DNA of 64,000 nt from positions 806,001 through 870,000 of the forward strand of contig CAVRCG010000004.1 in assembly GCA_963719525.1 (NCBI GenBank), written 5' to 3'. This DNA is from Bernardetia sp963719525 (lineage in GTDB: Bacteria > Bacteroidota > Bacteroidia > Cytophagales > Bernardetiaceae). The notes beneath the pieces are model-generated. The model worked only from the letters and a program-made list of their open reading frames with translations. It ran no database searches and was not told the origin of the DNA. Below are positions 36,957 to 50,247 of the stretch, piece after piece; the first letter of the stretch is position 1, and every line of letters starts with the position of its first letter. Both the position numbers and the translations under genes were made by a program.

Positions 36957-38276
36957 ATGCGTAAAGTAGCTTTTTATACCTTAGGTTGTAAACTCAATTT
37001 TTCTGAAACCTCCACGATTGCTCGTCAGTTTGAAGAGCGTGGGTATGAACGTGTAGAGTTTTCCGAAACTCCAGATATTTTTGTCATCAATACATGTTCG
37101 GTTACAGAAAATGCAGATAAAAAGTGCAAGCAGGTTGTAAAGCAAGCTAAAAAAACGTCGCCTAATTCGTATGTCATCATCATTGGTTGTTACGCTCAAT
37201 TAAAACCACAAGAAATAGCCACTATAAAAGGTGTCGATGCTGTTTTGGGAGCAGCCGAAAAGTTTCGTTTATTCGAGGTTTTGAATGATTTTGAGCAAAA
37301 AGACACCGTTCAATTGTGTGCTTCCGAGATTTCACAAGCGACAGATTTTAATACGGCTTATTCGTATGGCGACCGTACACGTACATTTTTGAAGGTTCAA
37401 GACGGATGTGATTATAATTGTGCTTTTTGTACAATTCCACTTGCTAGAGGAAATAGCAGGAGTGATACAGTAGAAAATATCTTGAAAGCGACTAGAGAAA
37501 TTGCAGCCACAAAAGTGAAAGAAATTGTCTTGACAGGCGTAAATACAGGCGATTATGGATTGATAAATAACGAGCGTGTCCATACTTTTTTTGAGCTTGT
37601 ACAGGAATTGGATAAGGTAGAAGGAATTGAGCGTTTTCGTATTTCGTCTATTGAACCCAATTTATTATCTGATGAGATTATTGAATTTGTAGCAAAATCT
37701 AAAAAGTTTGTTCCACATTTTCATATTCCTTTGCAGTCGGGTAGCGATGAGATTTTGCGTTTTATGCGTCGTCGTTACAAGACGAGTTTGTACAGAGAGA
37801 GAATAGAAAAAATCAAAAACTTGATGCCAGATGCCTGTATCGGTGTCGATGTAATTGTTGGTTTTCCTGGTGAAAGCGATGCCCATTTTATGGAAACCTA
37901 CAATTTTTTACATAGTTTAGATATTTCGTATTTGCATGTTTTTACTTATTCAGAACGCCAAAATACAAAAGCTGCCGAAATGGGAAATCCTGTTCCTAAG
38001 AAAATTCGTGCAGAGCGTTCTAAAATGTTACATAGTTTATCAGATAAAAAACGTAACTTTTTCTACCAATCTCAATTAGGAAAAACAAAAACGGTCTTGT
38101 GGGAAAATGAAGTAAAAGAAGACAAAATTTTTGGTTTTACAGAGAATTATGTTCGTGTAAATCAGCCGTATAATGTTTCTTTACCTAATACACTTCAAGA
38201 AGTAGAGTTAAAAGAGTTTGATTTATCTACTTCAAATGTAACTATACATGCAATCCCTTTTTTAGAATTAGTATAA
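36957..38276 (+). CDS. mtaB: tRNA t6A37 methylthiotransferase MtaB
   Basis: A 439-residue radical-SAM methylthiotransferase. Domains in order: the UPF0004 N-terminal domain with its three cluster-binding cysteines (TLGCKLN, INTCSVTENAD, IIGCYAQ), then the radical-SAM motif DGCDYNCAFCTIPLARG, VLTGVNTGDYG, FHIPLQSGSD and DVIVGFPGE, and a C-terminal TRAM-like domain. MtaB adds a methylthio group to N6-threonylcarbamoyladenosine at position 37 of tRNAs reading ANN codons. The LGCKLN start and DGCDYNC spacing place it in the MtaB branch rather than MiaB or RimO. The frame is intact and monocistronic. Confidence 0.93.
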   Translation: MRKVAFYTLGCKLNFSETSTIARQFEERGYERVEFSETPDIFVINTCSVTENADKKCKQVVKQAKKTSPNSYVIIIGCYAQLKPQEIATIKGVDAVLGAAEKFRLFEVLNDFEQKDTVQLCASEISQATDFNTAYSYGDRTRTFLKVQDGCDYNCAFCTIPLARGNSRSDTVENILKATREIAATKVKEIVLTGVNTGDYGLINNERVHTFFELVQELDKVEGIERFRISSIEPNLLSDEIIEFVAKSKKFVPHFHIPLQSGSDEILRFMRRRYKTSLYRERIEKIKNLMPDACIGVDVIVGFPGESDAHFMETYNFLHSLDISYLHVFTYSERQNTKAAEMGNPVPKKIRAERSKMLHSLSDKKRNFFYQSQLGKTKTVLWENEVKEDKIFGFTENYVRVNQPYNVSLPNTLQEVELKEFDLSTSNVTIHAIPFLELV

Positions 38277-38348
38277 AAAAACTTCATTGACAGCAAAACT
38301 TCAACGACTGCGTTCTTGTTGGTATTCCAAAACAAAACCATAAAAAAT

Positions 38349-38489
38349 ATGCCGTTGCCTTTGTCTTTAGTTTCGGCTTACCGTTACGATGACCAACAAC
38401 TCATAGCAAATATAGTAACTGAAGAAAGTTATTATTATTACAGTAGTGCCAATCTATTATCGCCTTTGAAAATCAGTGATGAGGATTGA
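38349..38489 (+). CDS. Small open frame, doubtful
   Basis: A 46-codon frame from ATG to TGA encoding MPLPLSLVSAYRYDDQQ and a polar tail with a Tyr run. Codon use resembles neighbours, but there are no domain marks and a repeat lies upstream. It may be a remnant. Confidence 0.2.
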   Translation: MPLPLSLVSAYRYDDQQLIANIVTEESYYYYSSANLLSPLKISDED

Positions 38490-38722
38490 AAAATGATTGT
38501 ACTTTTTAATAGAATTTTCTTAGATTTGTTCGTATATTGATTCTTGTAACACTAGAATACAAATACACGGCAGGATGCCGAATACATAGAACTCACTCGT
38601 TACAAACGAGCGAGAGCCATCTTACGAGCGACAGTTGGGGTTTATGCATATTTATGTTAACTTATTAATAATCAACATTTTATTCCAAATTGTAAAATTT
38701 TGAGTAGCTAAATTCAATAAAG

Positions 38723-38858
38723 GTTATCACGGTTATCTTTGTAATTGGCTTTGTGCGTTCATTTCCCCAAAAATGAATTATCACAATGGTAATTTAAACG
38801 ACATAAGTTTTCGCTTTTGGGGAAGCGAACTCGTAATGTAAAAATAAACCGTGATAAC
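38723..38858. mobile_element. Foldback element with two nested inverted repeats
   Basis: The outer arms GTTATCACGGTT (38723-38734) and AACCGTGATAAC (38847-38858) are perfect complements. The inner arms GTTCATTTCCCCAAAA (about 38757-38772) and TTTTGGGGAAGCGAAC (about 38815-38830) match at 14 of 16 positions. It lies just upstream of the first rRNA promoter. No coding sequence and no clear target duplication. Confidence 0.55.
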
Positions 38859-38906
38859 GTTTAATCTAAAAATTCCAAAAACAATAAATTATTTTATAAA
38901 AATAGT

Positions 38907-38936
38907 TTTGATAATCAAAAAAAGCTCTTACCTTTG
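38907..38936 (+). promoter_or_regulatory. rRNA operon promoter P1
   Basis: TTTG (38907) and TACCTTTG (38929-38936) with 18 bases between them. First of five tandem Bacteroidota-type promoters before the rRNA operon. Confidence 0.65.
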
Positions 38937-39042
38937 CAATCCCAAACGAGGGAAATGTATCTCATTTGTAGCTCACTCTTTAGAGTGAGAAGCAGCAGGT
39001 AATAAGCGAAATGAAAAAACTTTCAAATTAATTAAAATAAAG

Positions 39043-39074
39043 TTTGGTAGTTCAAATAATAAGTTTTACCTTTG
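39043..39074 (+). promoter_or_regulatory. rRNA operon promoter P2
   Basis: TTTG (39043-39046), 20 bases, TACCTTTG (39067-39074). The sequence AATAAAGTTTGGTAGTT around the -33 box and GCATTCCCTTACAG after the -7 box recur at P4, so P2 and P4 are duplicates. Confidence 0.75.
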
Positions 39075-39170
39075 CATTCCCTTACAGAAACGCTGAAGGG
39101 AAACAATAAGTAATTTAGAAGTAACTGAGATAAAAAAGAAAATAAAAAGATAAATTAATTTTGCATTTAG

Positions 39171-39202
39171 TTTGTTTTTAAAATAAAAAGTTGCTACCTT
39201 TG
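39171..39202 (+). promoter_or_regulatory. rRNA operon promoter P3
   Basis: TTTG (39171-39174), 20 bases, TACCTTTG (39195-39202). The transcribed part carries TGTAGCTCA and CTTTAGAGT, also found after P1, so P1 and P3 are a second duplicated pair. Confidence 0.75.
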
Positions 39203-39310
39203 TGCTTCCAAAAAATGAAATATAAATGTAGCTCATTCTTTAGAGTAAAAAGCAGTATTACAAGGTTCAAAACGAAACGAAAAAAAACTTTCAAAATTTT
39301 AGAAATAAAG

Positions 39311-39342
39311 TTTGGTAGTTTGGAAAATAAGTTTTACCTTTG
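39311..39342 (+). promoter_or_regulatory. rRNA operon promoter P4
   Basis: TTTG (39311-39314), 20 bases, TACCTTTG (39335-39342). Near copy of P2. Confidence 0.75.
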
Positions 39343-39418
39343 CATTCCCTTACAGAGAAAGCTAATCAAAACGACTTACAAACGTTTTGAAAATAACTAA
39401 AAAATAATTACTATTTTA

Positions 39419-39451
39419 TTTGGAAGTTAAATAAAAAAGCTCGTATCTTTG
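39419..39451 (+). promoter_or_regulatory. rRNA operon promoter P5
   Basis: TTTG (39419-39422), 21 bases, TATCTTTG (39444-39451). The most proximal promoter, about 400 bases before 16S. Confidence 0.7.
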
Positions 39452-39598
39452 TAAGACCTTTCGGAAACAAAATGATTGAAAAGTTAATCAAGATGTAACG
39501 AAAGAATAACAGAAAAATAACATTGAATTTAGACAAACGCAGTCGCAATTCACAACTATTAGAAGTAATATAATTTATTATTTTACGGACAATAACAA

Positions 39599-39610
39599 GT
39601 TCCTTGACAT
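39599..39610 (+). promoter_or_regulatory. boxA-like antitermination site in the 16S leader
   Basis: GTTCCTTGACAT resembles the rRNA boxA core of Bacteroidota (GTTCTTTGACA), and a closer match lies before 23S at 41852. NusB/NusE binding is inferred from position and sequence. Confidence 0.45.
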
Positions 39611-39857
39611 GCAGGTTATGAACAAAACAGGAAATTTATGTATCAATTAGTTTATAGTGATATAGATTAATTTTAAAAAAAACTTTCTGTCAATTCTTAA
39701 AAACAAAAGTAATACGGAATTAATAATCAAAAAGAATAACCGTATATGTTACATATACAAAAATCAACTTTGATTCTTAATTAGAAACAACAGCTTTATA
39801 ACGAAAGTTAGAAAAGTTAGTAAGTTTATATTTAAGTCAAAGGATCAACTTTTTTTA

Positions 39858-41385
<1,528 letters not shown>

Positions 41386-41608
41386 TGGAGATTTTAGTTC
41401 CGTACTTTGTTTTAGAATGACAAATTAATTTCATTATTAATACACAAGGGAGTTTTGTTATCGTATTTAAAATGTTTTGTTCATCAATCTGCATAAGGAA
41501 TTTTGTTTTAGAAAAGCTGAAACAGTTATTAGATAAGGTATTGATTGGGCTATTTTGAACTAATTAGTTTTAGAATTAATTTCAGTTTATGTAGTTTAAT
41601 TATATAAT

Positions 41609-41682
41609 AGGTCTATAGCTCAGTTGGTTAGAGCGCTACACTGATAATGTAGAGGTCTGCAGTTCGAGTCTGCGTAGACCTA
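41609..41682 (+). tRNA. tRNA-Ile (GAT)
   Basis: A full cloverleaf of 74 bases: acceptor AGGTCTA/TAGACCT with discriminator A, D arm GCTC/GAGC, anticodon stem CTACA/TGTAG with loop CTGATAA (anticodon GAT), T loop TTCGAGT. CCA is not encoded. Standard spacer tRNA of the rRNA operon. Confidence 0.96.
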
Positions 41683-41716
41683 CTTTTAATCTTGCAAAAG
41701 ATTAGATATATTTTAT

Positions 41717-41794
<78 letters not shown>

Positions 41795-41851
41795 CTAGAG
41801 TTAGTAGGATTAATTACAAAATGTTGTATTTAGTTTTGCTTACTATAAAAA

Positions 41852-41863
41852 GTTCTTTGACAA
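41852..41863 (+). promoter_or_regulatory. boxA-like antitermination site before 23S
   Basis: GTTCTTTGACAA matches the leader boxA-like site (39599) and the general rRNA boxA pattern. It lies about 90 bases before the 23S gene. Confidence 0.5.
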
Positions 41864-41954
41864 TAAGGTGTATAATATAAAAAGTCTTTGATAGACAATA
41901 AGTTATTTTATTATAATTTATTGAAAGTTAAAGCAATATTTTAGAAGAAATACT

Positions 41955-44842
<2,888 letters not shown>

Positions 44843-44980
44843 GTGTAGGTTTTCCGATATGCAAACGGAAAGTCATAGTTTTTAAATATATTATACATCT
44901 TATTTTGTTAAAGAACTTTTTAAGAAATTGTTTGAGTTGAATTAATTGAAATAAATTAGACACTCAAAATAACCGATAAA

Positions 44981-45087
44981 GGGTGATTATAGCATAGGGG
45001 TACACGTCTTTCCATTCCGAACAGAGCCGTTAAGCCCTATTGCGCCGATGGTACTGCGCTATTCGTGGGAGAGTAGGTCATCGCCCA
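44981..45087 (+). rRNA. rrf: 5S ribosomal RNA
   Basis: GGGTGATTATAGC at the 5' side pairs with the TCATCGCCC 3' end. The centre has CCATTCCGAACAGAG and the loop GGGAGAGTAGGTC. Length about 107 bases; ends approximate. Confidence 0.93.
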
Positions 45088-45133
45088 TCATTATAAGGAC
45101 AGATGCAGGAATGTATTTGTGTAAGGGAAAAAA

Positions 45134-45186
45134 TAAGTCTTTTTAGTCTAGTATTATACAATACAGATTAGAAAGACTTTTTTGTG
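45134..45186 (+). terminator. rRNA operon terminator
   Basis: AAGTCTTTTTAGTCTA and TAGAAAGACTT flank an AT-rich loop and are followed by a T-run. It ends the operon after 5S. Confidence 0.75.
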
Positions 45187-45264
45187 TTTATACAATTTAG
45201 TGAATTTGTTTTTGTATATTTCTAAAATAAGGAAACAAGTTTTATTTAATTTACTATATTCATT

Positions 45265-45966
45265 ATGGCAACTTTCAAGCAGTATATGTTAGATTTTGTT
45301 TATATTCTTTTTCCAGAGGTTTGTTTGGCTTGTGGAGGAGCAATGGAAACAGGAGAAAAAGATGTTTGTATGATATGTAGAGTAAGTTTTCCACGAACAA
45401 ATTATCATTTAGATAAAAAAAATAATTTAGCGCAGAAGTTTTGGGGAAGAACGAAATTAGAATATGCTGTTGCTTATTTGTTTTTCAAAAAGAAAGGAGA
45501 TGTACAAAGTATGCTTCATTATCTCAAATATAAAAACTGTCCGTCAGTAGGAACTCTTATGGGAACTTGGTATGGACAAGAGTTATTAGATGATGATTTT
45601 TATAAGAATTTTGATGTAATTATTCCTGTTCCGATGCATCCGAAAAAGCTTAGAAAAAGAGGATATAATCAGAGTGCCTATTTTGGAAAAGGACTAGCAA
45701 AGGTTTGGAAAGTACCACAATTAGAACATGGATTGAAAAAATTGAGCAATACAAAGTCGCAAACTACAAAATCAAGACAAGAGCGTTATGATAATATGAA
45801 AAAAGGTTTTGAAGTTTCAAATCCAGAAGAAATAAAAGGTAAAAATGTTTTGGTTGTAGATGATGTAGTTACTACAGGTGCTACTTTGGAGGCTTGTGTG
45901 GAATTGCTTTTAGAAGCTGGTGCAAAAACAGTTAGTGTTGCTGCTATTGCAGTTACTCAAAGTTGA
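45265..45966 (+). CDS. comF: ComF-family phosphoribosyltransferase-like protein
   Basis: A 233-residue protein with the ComF layout. An N-terminal zinc ribbon has two CxxC pairs (CLACG and CMICR). The phosphoribosyltransferase domain follows with VIIPVPMHPKKLRKRGYNQS and the PRPP motif VLVVDDVVTTGATLE. Family members take part in natural DNA uptake, probably on the cytoplasmic side, or in related DNA processing; the biochemical activity is not settled. It lies just after the rRNA terminator in the same direction but should have its own promoter. Length is normal and the frame intact. Confidence 0.88.
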   Translation: MATFKQYMLDFVYILFPEVCLACGGAMETGEKDVCMICRVSFPRTNYHLDKKNNLAQKFWGRTKLEYAVAYLFFKKKGDVQSMLHYLKYKNCPSVGTLMGTWYGQELLDDDFYKNFDVIIPVPMHPKKLRKRGYNQSAYFGKGLAKVWKVPQLEHGLKKLSNTKSQTTKSRQERYDNMKKGFEVSNPEEIKGKNVLVVDDVVTTGATLEACVELLLEAGAKTVSVAAIAVTQS

Positions 45967-45992
45967 TTGTTTTTATTTTTTGTTTTTCAAAA

Positions 45993-46027
45993 TTCTCGTT
46001 GAAATCGAACAAAGTTATCAACGAGAA
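45993..46027. terminator. Bidirectional terminator between comF and the thioesterase gene
   Basis: TTCTCGTTGA and TCAACGAGAA form a perfect 10-base stem between convergent genes, with T-rich sequence on both sides. Confidence 0.7.
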
Positions 46028-46039
46028 CTTTTATAACAT

Positions 46040-46579
46040 TTACTCTCCATCAGGGTTTATCTTAAAAAATAAAGATTTTAATTCTGTTGCATCTTCTGCT
46101 TTCATTCGTTCAGCCAAAACCAAACGCAACTGACGACGACGCAAAGCACCATCAAAAAGCTTTATTTCTTTTTCTGTTTCTGGTTCTAATTCTGGCACAT
46201 AAATAGGATTTCCCATTTGATCAACGGCTACAAAAGTCAAGAACGCTTTATAGGCTAATTTTCGACCAGAACCTTCCAAAATATTTTCTCCATACGCTTC
46301 TACATACACTTCCATCGAAGAATTAAAGGCACGACTGACATGAGATTCTAACGTAACGACACCACCCAAAGGAACAGAAGCCTCAAAGGAAACATTGTTG
46401 ACAGAAGCCGTAACGACAACACGGTTACAATGTTTTTGTGCTGAAATGGCTGCTGCAATATCCATTAAATGCATGAGTCTTCCACCCATCAGATTATTCA
46501 ATGGATTAGTATCATTTGGCAAAACCATTTCGGTCATGGTTACATACGATTCACTTGCTTTTCTTGACTTAGGAGGCAT
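46040..46579 (-). CDS. Acyl-CoA thioesterase, hotdog fold
   Basis: A 179-residue protein. The hotdog domain is seen in MVLPNDTNPLNNLMGGRLMHLMD, which carries the Asn/Gly helix-start and the catalytic-region Asp, followed by VVVTASVNNVSFEASVPLG and VYVEAYGENI. It belongs to the BACH/YciA group that hydrolyses acyl-CoA esters in the cytoplasm. The C-terminal 40 residues form a charged helix extension (RRRQLRLVLAERMK). Substrate chain length cannot be read. The gene is convergent with comF and stands alone. Confidence 0.85.
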   Translation of the reverse strand: MPPKSRKASESYVTMTEMVLPNDTNPLNNLMGGRLMHLMDIAAAISAQKHCNRVVVTASVNNVSFEASVPLGGVVTLESHVSRAFNSSMEVYVEAYGENILEGSGRKLAYKAFLTFVAVDQMGNPIYVPELEPETEKEIKLFDGALRRRQLRLVLAERMKAEDATELKSLFFKINPDGE

Positions 46580-46736
46580 AGAAATAAATTTAGAAGTATG
46601 AATTTAGAATTTAGAAATAAAATATTATTGCAAAAGTACACAACAATAACTTTATGTATGGCGTTAAAAAAAATAAATTCTCGCAAAATTAACTCTTTAT
46701 CAAAGAAATAAGTCGTGTTTTTGTGTAAATTTATTC

Positions 46737-46790
46737 TGTAGCGTACACTTTAGTGTGCGAACGTATTTTGTAGCGTACACTTTAGTGTGC
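46737..46790. repeat. Two direct copies of a palindromic 22-bp unit
   Basis: TGTAGCGTACACTTTAGTGTGC starts one unit at 46737 and the other at 46769, 32 bases apart. Each can fold through ACACT TT AGTGT. They lie between the divergent thioesterase and TPR genes, 22 bases before the TPR start codon. Confidence 0.7.
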
Positions 46791-46812
46791 AAAAACAAGC
46801 TAAAATCAATCT

Positions 46813-48642
46813 ATGAAAAAATATAATTCTTTCTTATCATTTCTATCTGTATTACTAATTACTTTTTTCTTTATTTCTACAACTGTTTTTGCCCAAAATA
46901 CACAAGATTTGGCTTTAGCAGATGAATATTATCAGCAAGGAGAATATGAAAAAGCAGTTCAGTATTACGAAAAAATAGCTAAGAAAAATCCGTCTGCTTC
47001 TTATATTTATGCTAATTACTTAGATGCGCTTATTCGTTTAGAAAACTTTAAAGATGCCGAAAAATATATTGAAAAATGTTTGAAAGACAGACCTTTAGAC
47101 CCAAAAATGAATATCGATTATGCTAAACTTCTTTTACAAAAGCGAGAAGACAAAAAAGCAGATAAGCATTTTAATGAATATATAAATTCTATTAAATCAA
47201 ATTCTCATTTGGCTCGTGTGGCTGCTCGTGTTTTGGCACATGAGGGTTTTTATGTGTATGCAGAAAAACTGTATTTACAAGCTCAAAAGAATACACAAGA
47301 AAATTATGATATGGATTTGGGTTTGCTTTATTTGGCAATGGGAAAACCTCAAAAAATGGTCGAACAGTTTTTGACTTTGCTGGAAAAGCAGCCTAACGAT
47401 GCGCCTTATGTTCAACATTTGTTGCAATCTCGTTTGTCGGAAGATGAGGAATGGGATATGGTCGAACCGATGTTGTATCAGGCTATACAGAAGAACCCTA
47501 GTAATGAAGTTTTTAGTGAAATGCTGGTTTGGTATTTTCTTCAGAGAAAGAATTTTATGATGGCTTTTACACAAGCGAAGGCATTAGATAGAAGAAATAA
47601 ATCGGAAGGCGTGAAGATTATGGAAATTGGAATGCTTGCTTATAATAATGAAGAATGGAAAAGTGCTATGTCTATTTTTGAGCATTTGACGGAAAATTAT
47701 AAAGGAAGGTTGATTTATTCGCAAGCCAAACATTTTTTGATGGAAGCGAAGGAAGAATACATAAAACATCAATTTCCTATCGATAAAGAAGAAATAAAAT
47801 CATTAGTAAATGATTACGAACAAACTCTAAATGAAATAGGTTGGAACGCAAGTACGGCAAAATCGGCTCGTAATATGGCTCTTTTACAGGCTTTTTATTT
47901 GAATCAAAAAGATGTTGCAATTACTACACTTAATAAAATTACTGAAATTAGAGGTGTTCCTCATCAGCTTTTAAGTCAGGTAAAACTAGATTTGGGAGAT
48001 ATTTATGTGTTGAAAAATGAGCCTTGGGAAGCTACTTTACTCTATTCACAAGTAGAAAAAACTGAAAAAGAAACTCCTTTAGGATATTCTGCAAAACTCA
48101 AAAATGCAAAATTATCTTATTACAATGGTGATTTTAAATTAGCAAAAGCACATCTAGACATTCTAAAACTCGCTACTTCAAGAGAAATTGCTAATGATGC
48201 AATGGATTTGTCTATTCTGATTCAAGACAATACAGGCTTGGATTCTTCTGAAACAGCAATGAGAGAATATGCAGCCATTGATTTACTTGTTTTTCAACAG
48301 CAATATGAAGATGCTTTGAGAGAATATGAAAAAATGCGTTCTCACTTTGAAGACCATTCCCTAACTGATGAGATTTATTGGAAAGAAGCAACTATTTTAC
48401 AGAAAATGGGACGTTTTGAAGAGGCAGCCGAAAAACTAAAAACAGTTCTGAAACTCAATCCAACAGATATTTTTGGCGATGATGCAAACTTTCTTCTAGG
48501 AAAAATTTATGAGGAAAATCTGAAAAACACCGAAAAAGCAGAAGAGTATTACAAAAAACAATTGGTAGATTATCCGGGTAGTGTTTATGTAGTCGAAGCT
48601 AGAAAACGGATAAGAAGATTGAGAGGAGAAATTGTAAACTGA
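46813..48642 (+). CDS. Exported tetratricopeptide-repeat protein
   Basis: A 609-residue protein with a signal peptide (hydrophobic residues about 8-25, ending VFAQ). The mature part is a chain of TPR units, for example DEYYQQGEYEKAVQYYEKIAKKNP at the start and KAEEYYKKQLVDYPGS near the end. The last 50 residues look like the tail of a BamD/YbgF-like repeat array. A scaffold role in the periplasm or envelope is likely; no partner can be named. It lies upstream of miaE on the same strand, but a terminator separates them. The frame is intact. Confidence 0.8.
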   Translation: MKKYNSFLSFLSVLLITFFFISTTVFAQNTQDLALADEYYQQGEYEKAVQYYEKIAKKNPSASYIYANYLDALIRLENFKDAEKYIEKCLKDRPLDPKMNIDYAKLLLQKREDKKADKHFNEYINSIKSNSHLARVAARVLAHEGFYVYAEKLYLQAQKNTQENYDMDLGLLYLAMGKPQKMVEQFLTLLEKQPNDAPYVQHLLQSRLSEDEEWDMVEPMLYQAIQKNPSNEVFSEMLVWYFLQRKNFMMAFTQAKALDRRNKSEGVKIMEIGMLAYNNEEWKSAMSIFEHLTENYKGRLIYSQAKHFLMEAKEEYIKHQFPIDKEEIKSLVNDYEQTLNEIGWNASTAKSARNMALLQAFYLNQKDVAITTLNKITEIRGVPHQLLSQVKLDLGDIYVLKNEPWEATLLYSQVEKTEKETPLGYSAKLKNAKLSYYNGDFKLAKAHLDILKLATSREIANDAMDLSILIQDNTGLDSSETAMREYAAIDLLVFQQQYEDALREYEKMRSHFEDHSLTDEIYWKEATILQKMGRFEEAAEKLKTVLKLNPTDIFGDDANFLLGKIYEENLKNTEKAEEYYKKQLVDYPGSVYVVEARKRIRRLRGEIVN

Positions 48643-48650
48643 TTTTTCAA

Positions 48651-48692
48651 CGATTGCTAAGGTTAGATTACTAACCATTAGCAACGTCTTTT
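48651..48692 (+). terminator. Terminator after the TPR gene
   Basis: GATTGCTAAGGTTAG and CTAACCATTAGCAAC form a long stem with one bulge, then a TCTTTTTATT run. The space up to miaE contains two direct copies of GACTTCTAAATTCTAAC, at about 48722 and 48780. Confidence 0.75.
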
Positions 48693-48804
48693 TATTATTT
48701 TTGGCTTTAATTCTAAATTTTGACTTCTAAATTCTAACTTTATTTTATTTCATTGCATTTGCCTTTACTTCTTAATTCTGACTTCTAAATTCTAACTTTA
48801 TTCT

Positions 48805-49386
48805 ATGTTACACCTTCAACTCCCAACCGACCCACGCTGGACAGAATTAGCGCAAGAAAGTATCGAAGCTATTTTGACAGACCACGCTTATTGCGAACAA
48901 AAAGCAGCCTCTTCTTGTATTTCTTTGATTGTTATGTACAATCATTTACCAAAACTCGTCAATACACTCTCGCCCATTGTAGCCGAAGAGTGGTCGCATT
49001 TTGAAATGGTTTTGGAACAGCTTCGAAAACGAAACCTAACTTTTGGAGGCAAACGAAAAGATGAATATGCGTTGAAATTACGCAATTTTATGGTAAAAGG
49101 AGGAAGTGAAGAAATGCGTCTTTTGGATAATTTATTGGTTAATGCGCTGATAGAAGCACGTAGTTGTGAGCGTTTTAAAATGCTTTCCAATACAATAGAA
49201 GACGAGGAATTAAGGAAATTTTATCGTGAACTAATGGTTTCGGAAGCTCGTCATTATACCGTTTTCCTTTCTTTGGCAAAAGAATATTTACCAAAAGAAA
49301 AAGTAGATAAACGCTGGCAGCAGTTTTTGAATTATGAATCTGAAATTATGGAAAGTTTGGAACTTCGTGGAGATAGAATGCACTAA
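48805..49386 (+). CDS. miaE: tRNA 2-methylthio-N6-isopentenyladenosine-37 hydroxylase MiaE
   Basis: A 193-residue ferritin-like diiron protein. Metal ligands are visible in AYCEQKAASSC, VAEEWSHFEMVL (ExxH), LIEARSCERF and VSEARHYTVFL (the second ExxH), matching the MiaE family in order and spacing. The enzyme hydroxylates ms2i6A at position 37 of tRNA using oxygen. It adds to the RNA-modification genes in this window (rlmN, mtaB, truA), though they are not linked in operons. MiaB and MiaA are not encoded here. The frame is intact. Confidence 0.9.
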   Translation: MLHLQLPTDPRWTELAQESIEAILTDHAYCEQKAASSCISLIVMYNHLPKLVNTLSPIVAEEWSHFEMVLEQLRKRNLTFGGKRKDEYALKLRNFMVKGGSEEMRLLDNLLVNALIEARSCERFKMLSNTIEDEELRKFYRELMVSEARHYTVFLSLAKEYLPKEKVDKRWQQFLNYESEIMESLELRGDRMH

Positions 49387-49447
49387 ATTTCTTAATTGTG
49401 AATAATGAATTGTGAGTTGTGAATGAATGATTGTTCTCTAATGTATT

Positions 49448-49639
49448 TTACTTACCCTCTTCCTCTCTCAATTCTTTAAGAAACTCACTTGCAGGACGAG
49501 TTCTTCCATGTTTTACATCTTCTAATCCTTCCTTTATTCCTTTCCAAATTTCTCTTGCAGCAGGACTTAATTTAGCTTCCTTTTCGGCTAAAGAAGTTTT
49601 TTTATTTACTTCTTTCTCTGTTTTCGGTCTAGTTTGCAT
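49448..49639 (-). CDS. Orphan antitoxin copy of the RelE-type array
   Basis: A 63-residue protein with the pattern KxSLAEKEAKLSPAAREIWKGIKEGLEDVKHGR and a FLKELREEE tail, nearly the same as the two antitoxins at 50017 and 50580. No toxin follows it: the next gene downstream is miaE on the other strand. It is the third and last antitoxin in the minus-strand array and may still bind the toxins of the upstream pairs. DNA-binding antitoxin activity is inferred from the pairing in the other copies. Confidence 0.75.
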   Translation of the reverse strand: MQTRPKTEKEVNKKTSLAEKEAKLSPAAREIWKGIKEGLEDVKHGRTRPASEFLKELREEEGK

Positions 49640-49678
49640 AATTATATTTTTGTAAAATGATTTTTTATAAACACGTTT

Positions 49679-50017
49679 CTAATTTTCTTCTTCTGAATTA
49701 AAATTATCTATCAAATCATCTAATTCTGAATCTGAAACAGTATCTTTTTCACTCTTATCATAAATGGAAAGCAAGACAACTAAATCGTCAATAATTTGAA
49801 CTAAAGTAATTACTCTAGCTCCTCCAGATTTTCCTTGATTTTTAGAAGAAATAGCCATTCTAATTTTATAGCAATTTTTGCCTAATGCTTGTCCTTGCGT
49901 TGGATTAGTAGTCAAGTCTTCAAATAATGAAAATACATCACTTTCCAAAGATTTATATTTTTTCTTCAACTGTTTAGACTGTTTTTTAAAAGATTGAGCG
50001 ATTTTAATTTTTGCCAT
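49679..50017 (-). CDS. RelE/ParE-family toxin, copy 1
   Basis: A 112-residue basic protein with an N-terminal helix-rich segment (QSFKKQSKQLKKKYKS), then GKNCYKIRMAISSKNQGKSGGARVITLV, IDDLVVLLSIYDKSEKDTVS, and a C-terminal acidic helix. This is the RelE/ParE-type layout. The start codon overlaps the antitoxin stop (TAATG) at 50017. RelE members cleave mRNA on the ribosome; ParE members hit gyrase. The sequence does not decide which. The frame is intact. Confidence 0.82.
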   Translation of the reverse strand: MAKIKIAQSFKKQSKQLKKKYKSLESDVFSLFEDLTTNPTQGQALGKNCYKIRMAISSKNQGKSGGARVITLVQIIDDLVVLLSIYDKSEKDTVSDSELDDLIDNFNSEEEN

Positions 50018-50208
50018 TATTTGTCGTCGTCCTCTCTTAATTCCTTCAAAAATTGTTCGACAGAAATTAATCTACCATGTTTTACATCTTCCAGTCCTTC
50101 TTTTATTCCTTCCCAAATTTCCTTTGCAACAGGACTTAATTTAGCTTCTTTTTCAGCTAGAGAAGATTTTCTGTTTTTTTCGTTTTCTGTTTTTGGTTTA
50201 GTTTGCAT
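50017..50208 (-). CDS. Antitoxin, copy 2
   Basis: A 63-residue protein nearly identical in pattern to the orphan at 49448 (KSSLAEKEAKLSPVAKEIWE, then VKHGRLISVEQFLKELRE). It precedes and overlaps the toxin gene at 49679-50017, so the two are translated as a coupled pair. Confidence 0.8.
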   Translation of the reverse strand: MQTKPKTENEKNRKSSLAEKEAKLSPVAKEIWEGIKEGLEDVKHGRLISVEQFLKELREDDDK

Positions 50209-50247
50209 AGTTTTTTTGTTTAAAATGGTTTCTTATAAATCGTTCTT

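Noticed and set aside
38349..39857. A protein gene in the rRNA leader
   Set aside because: Only short frames exist, and the open one near 39191-39400 is crossed by promoters P3 and P4.
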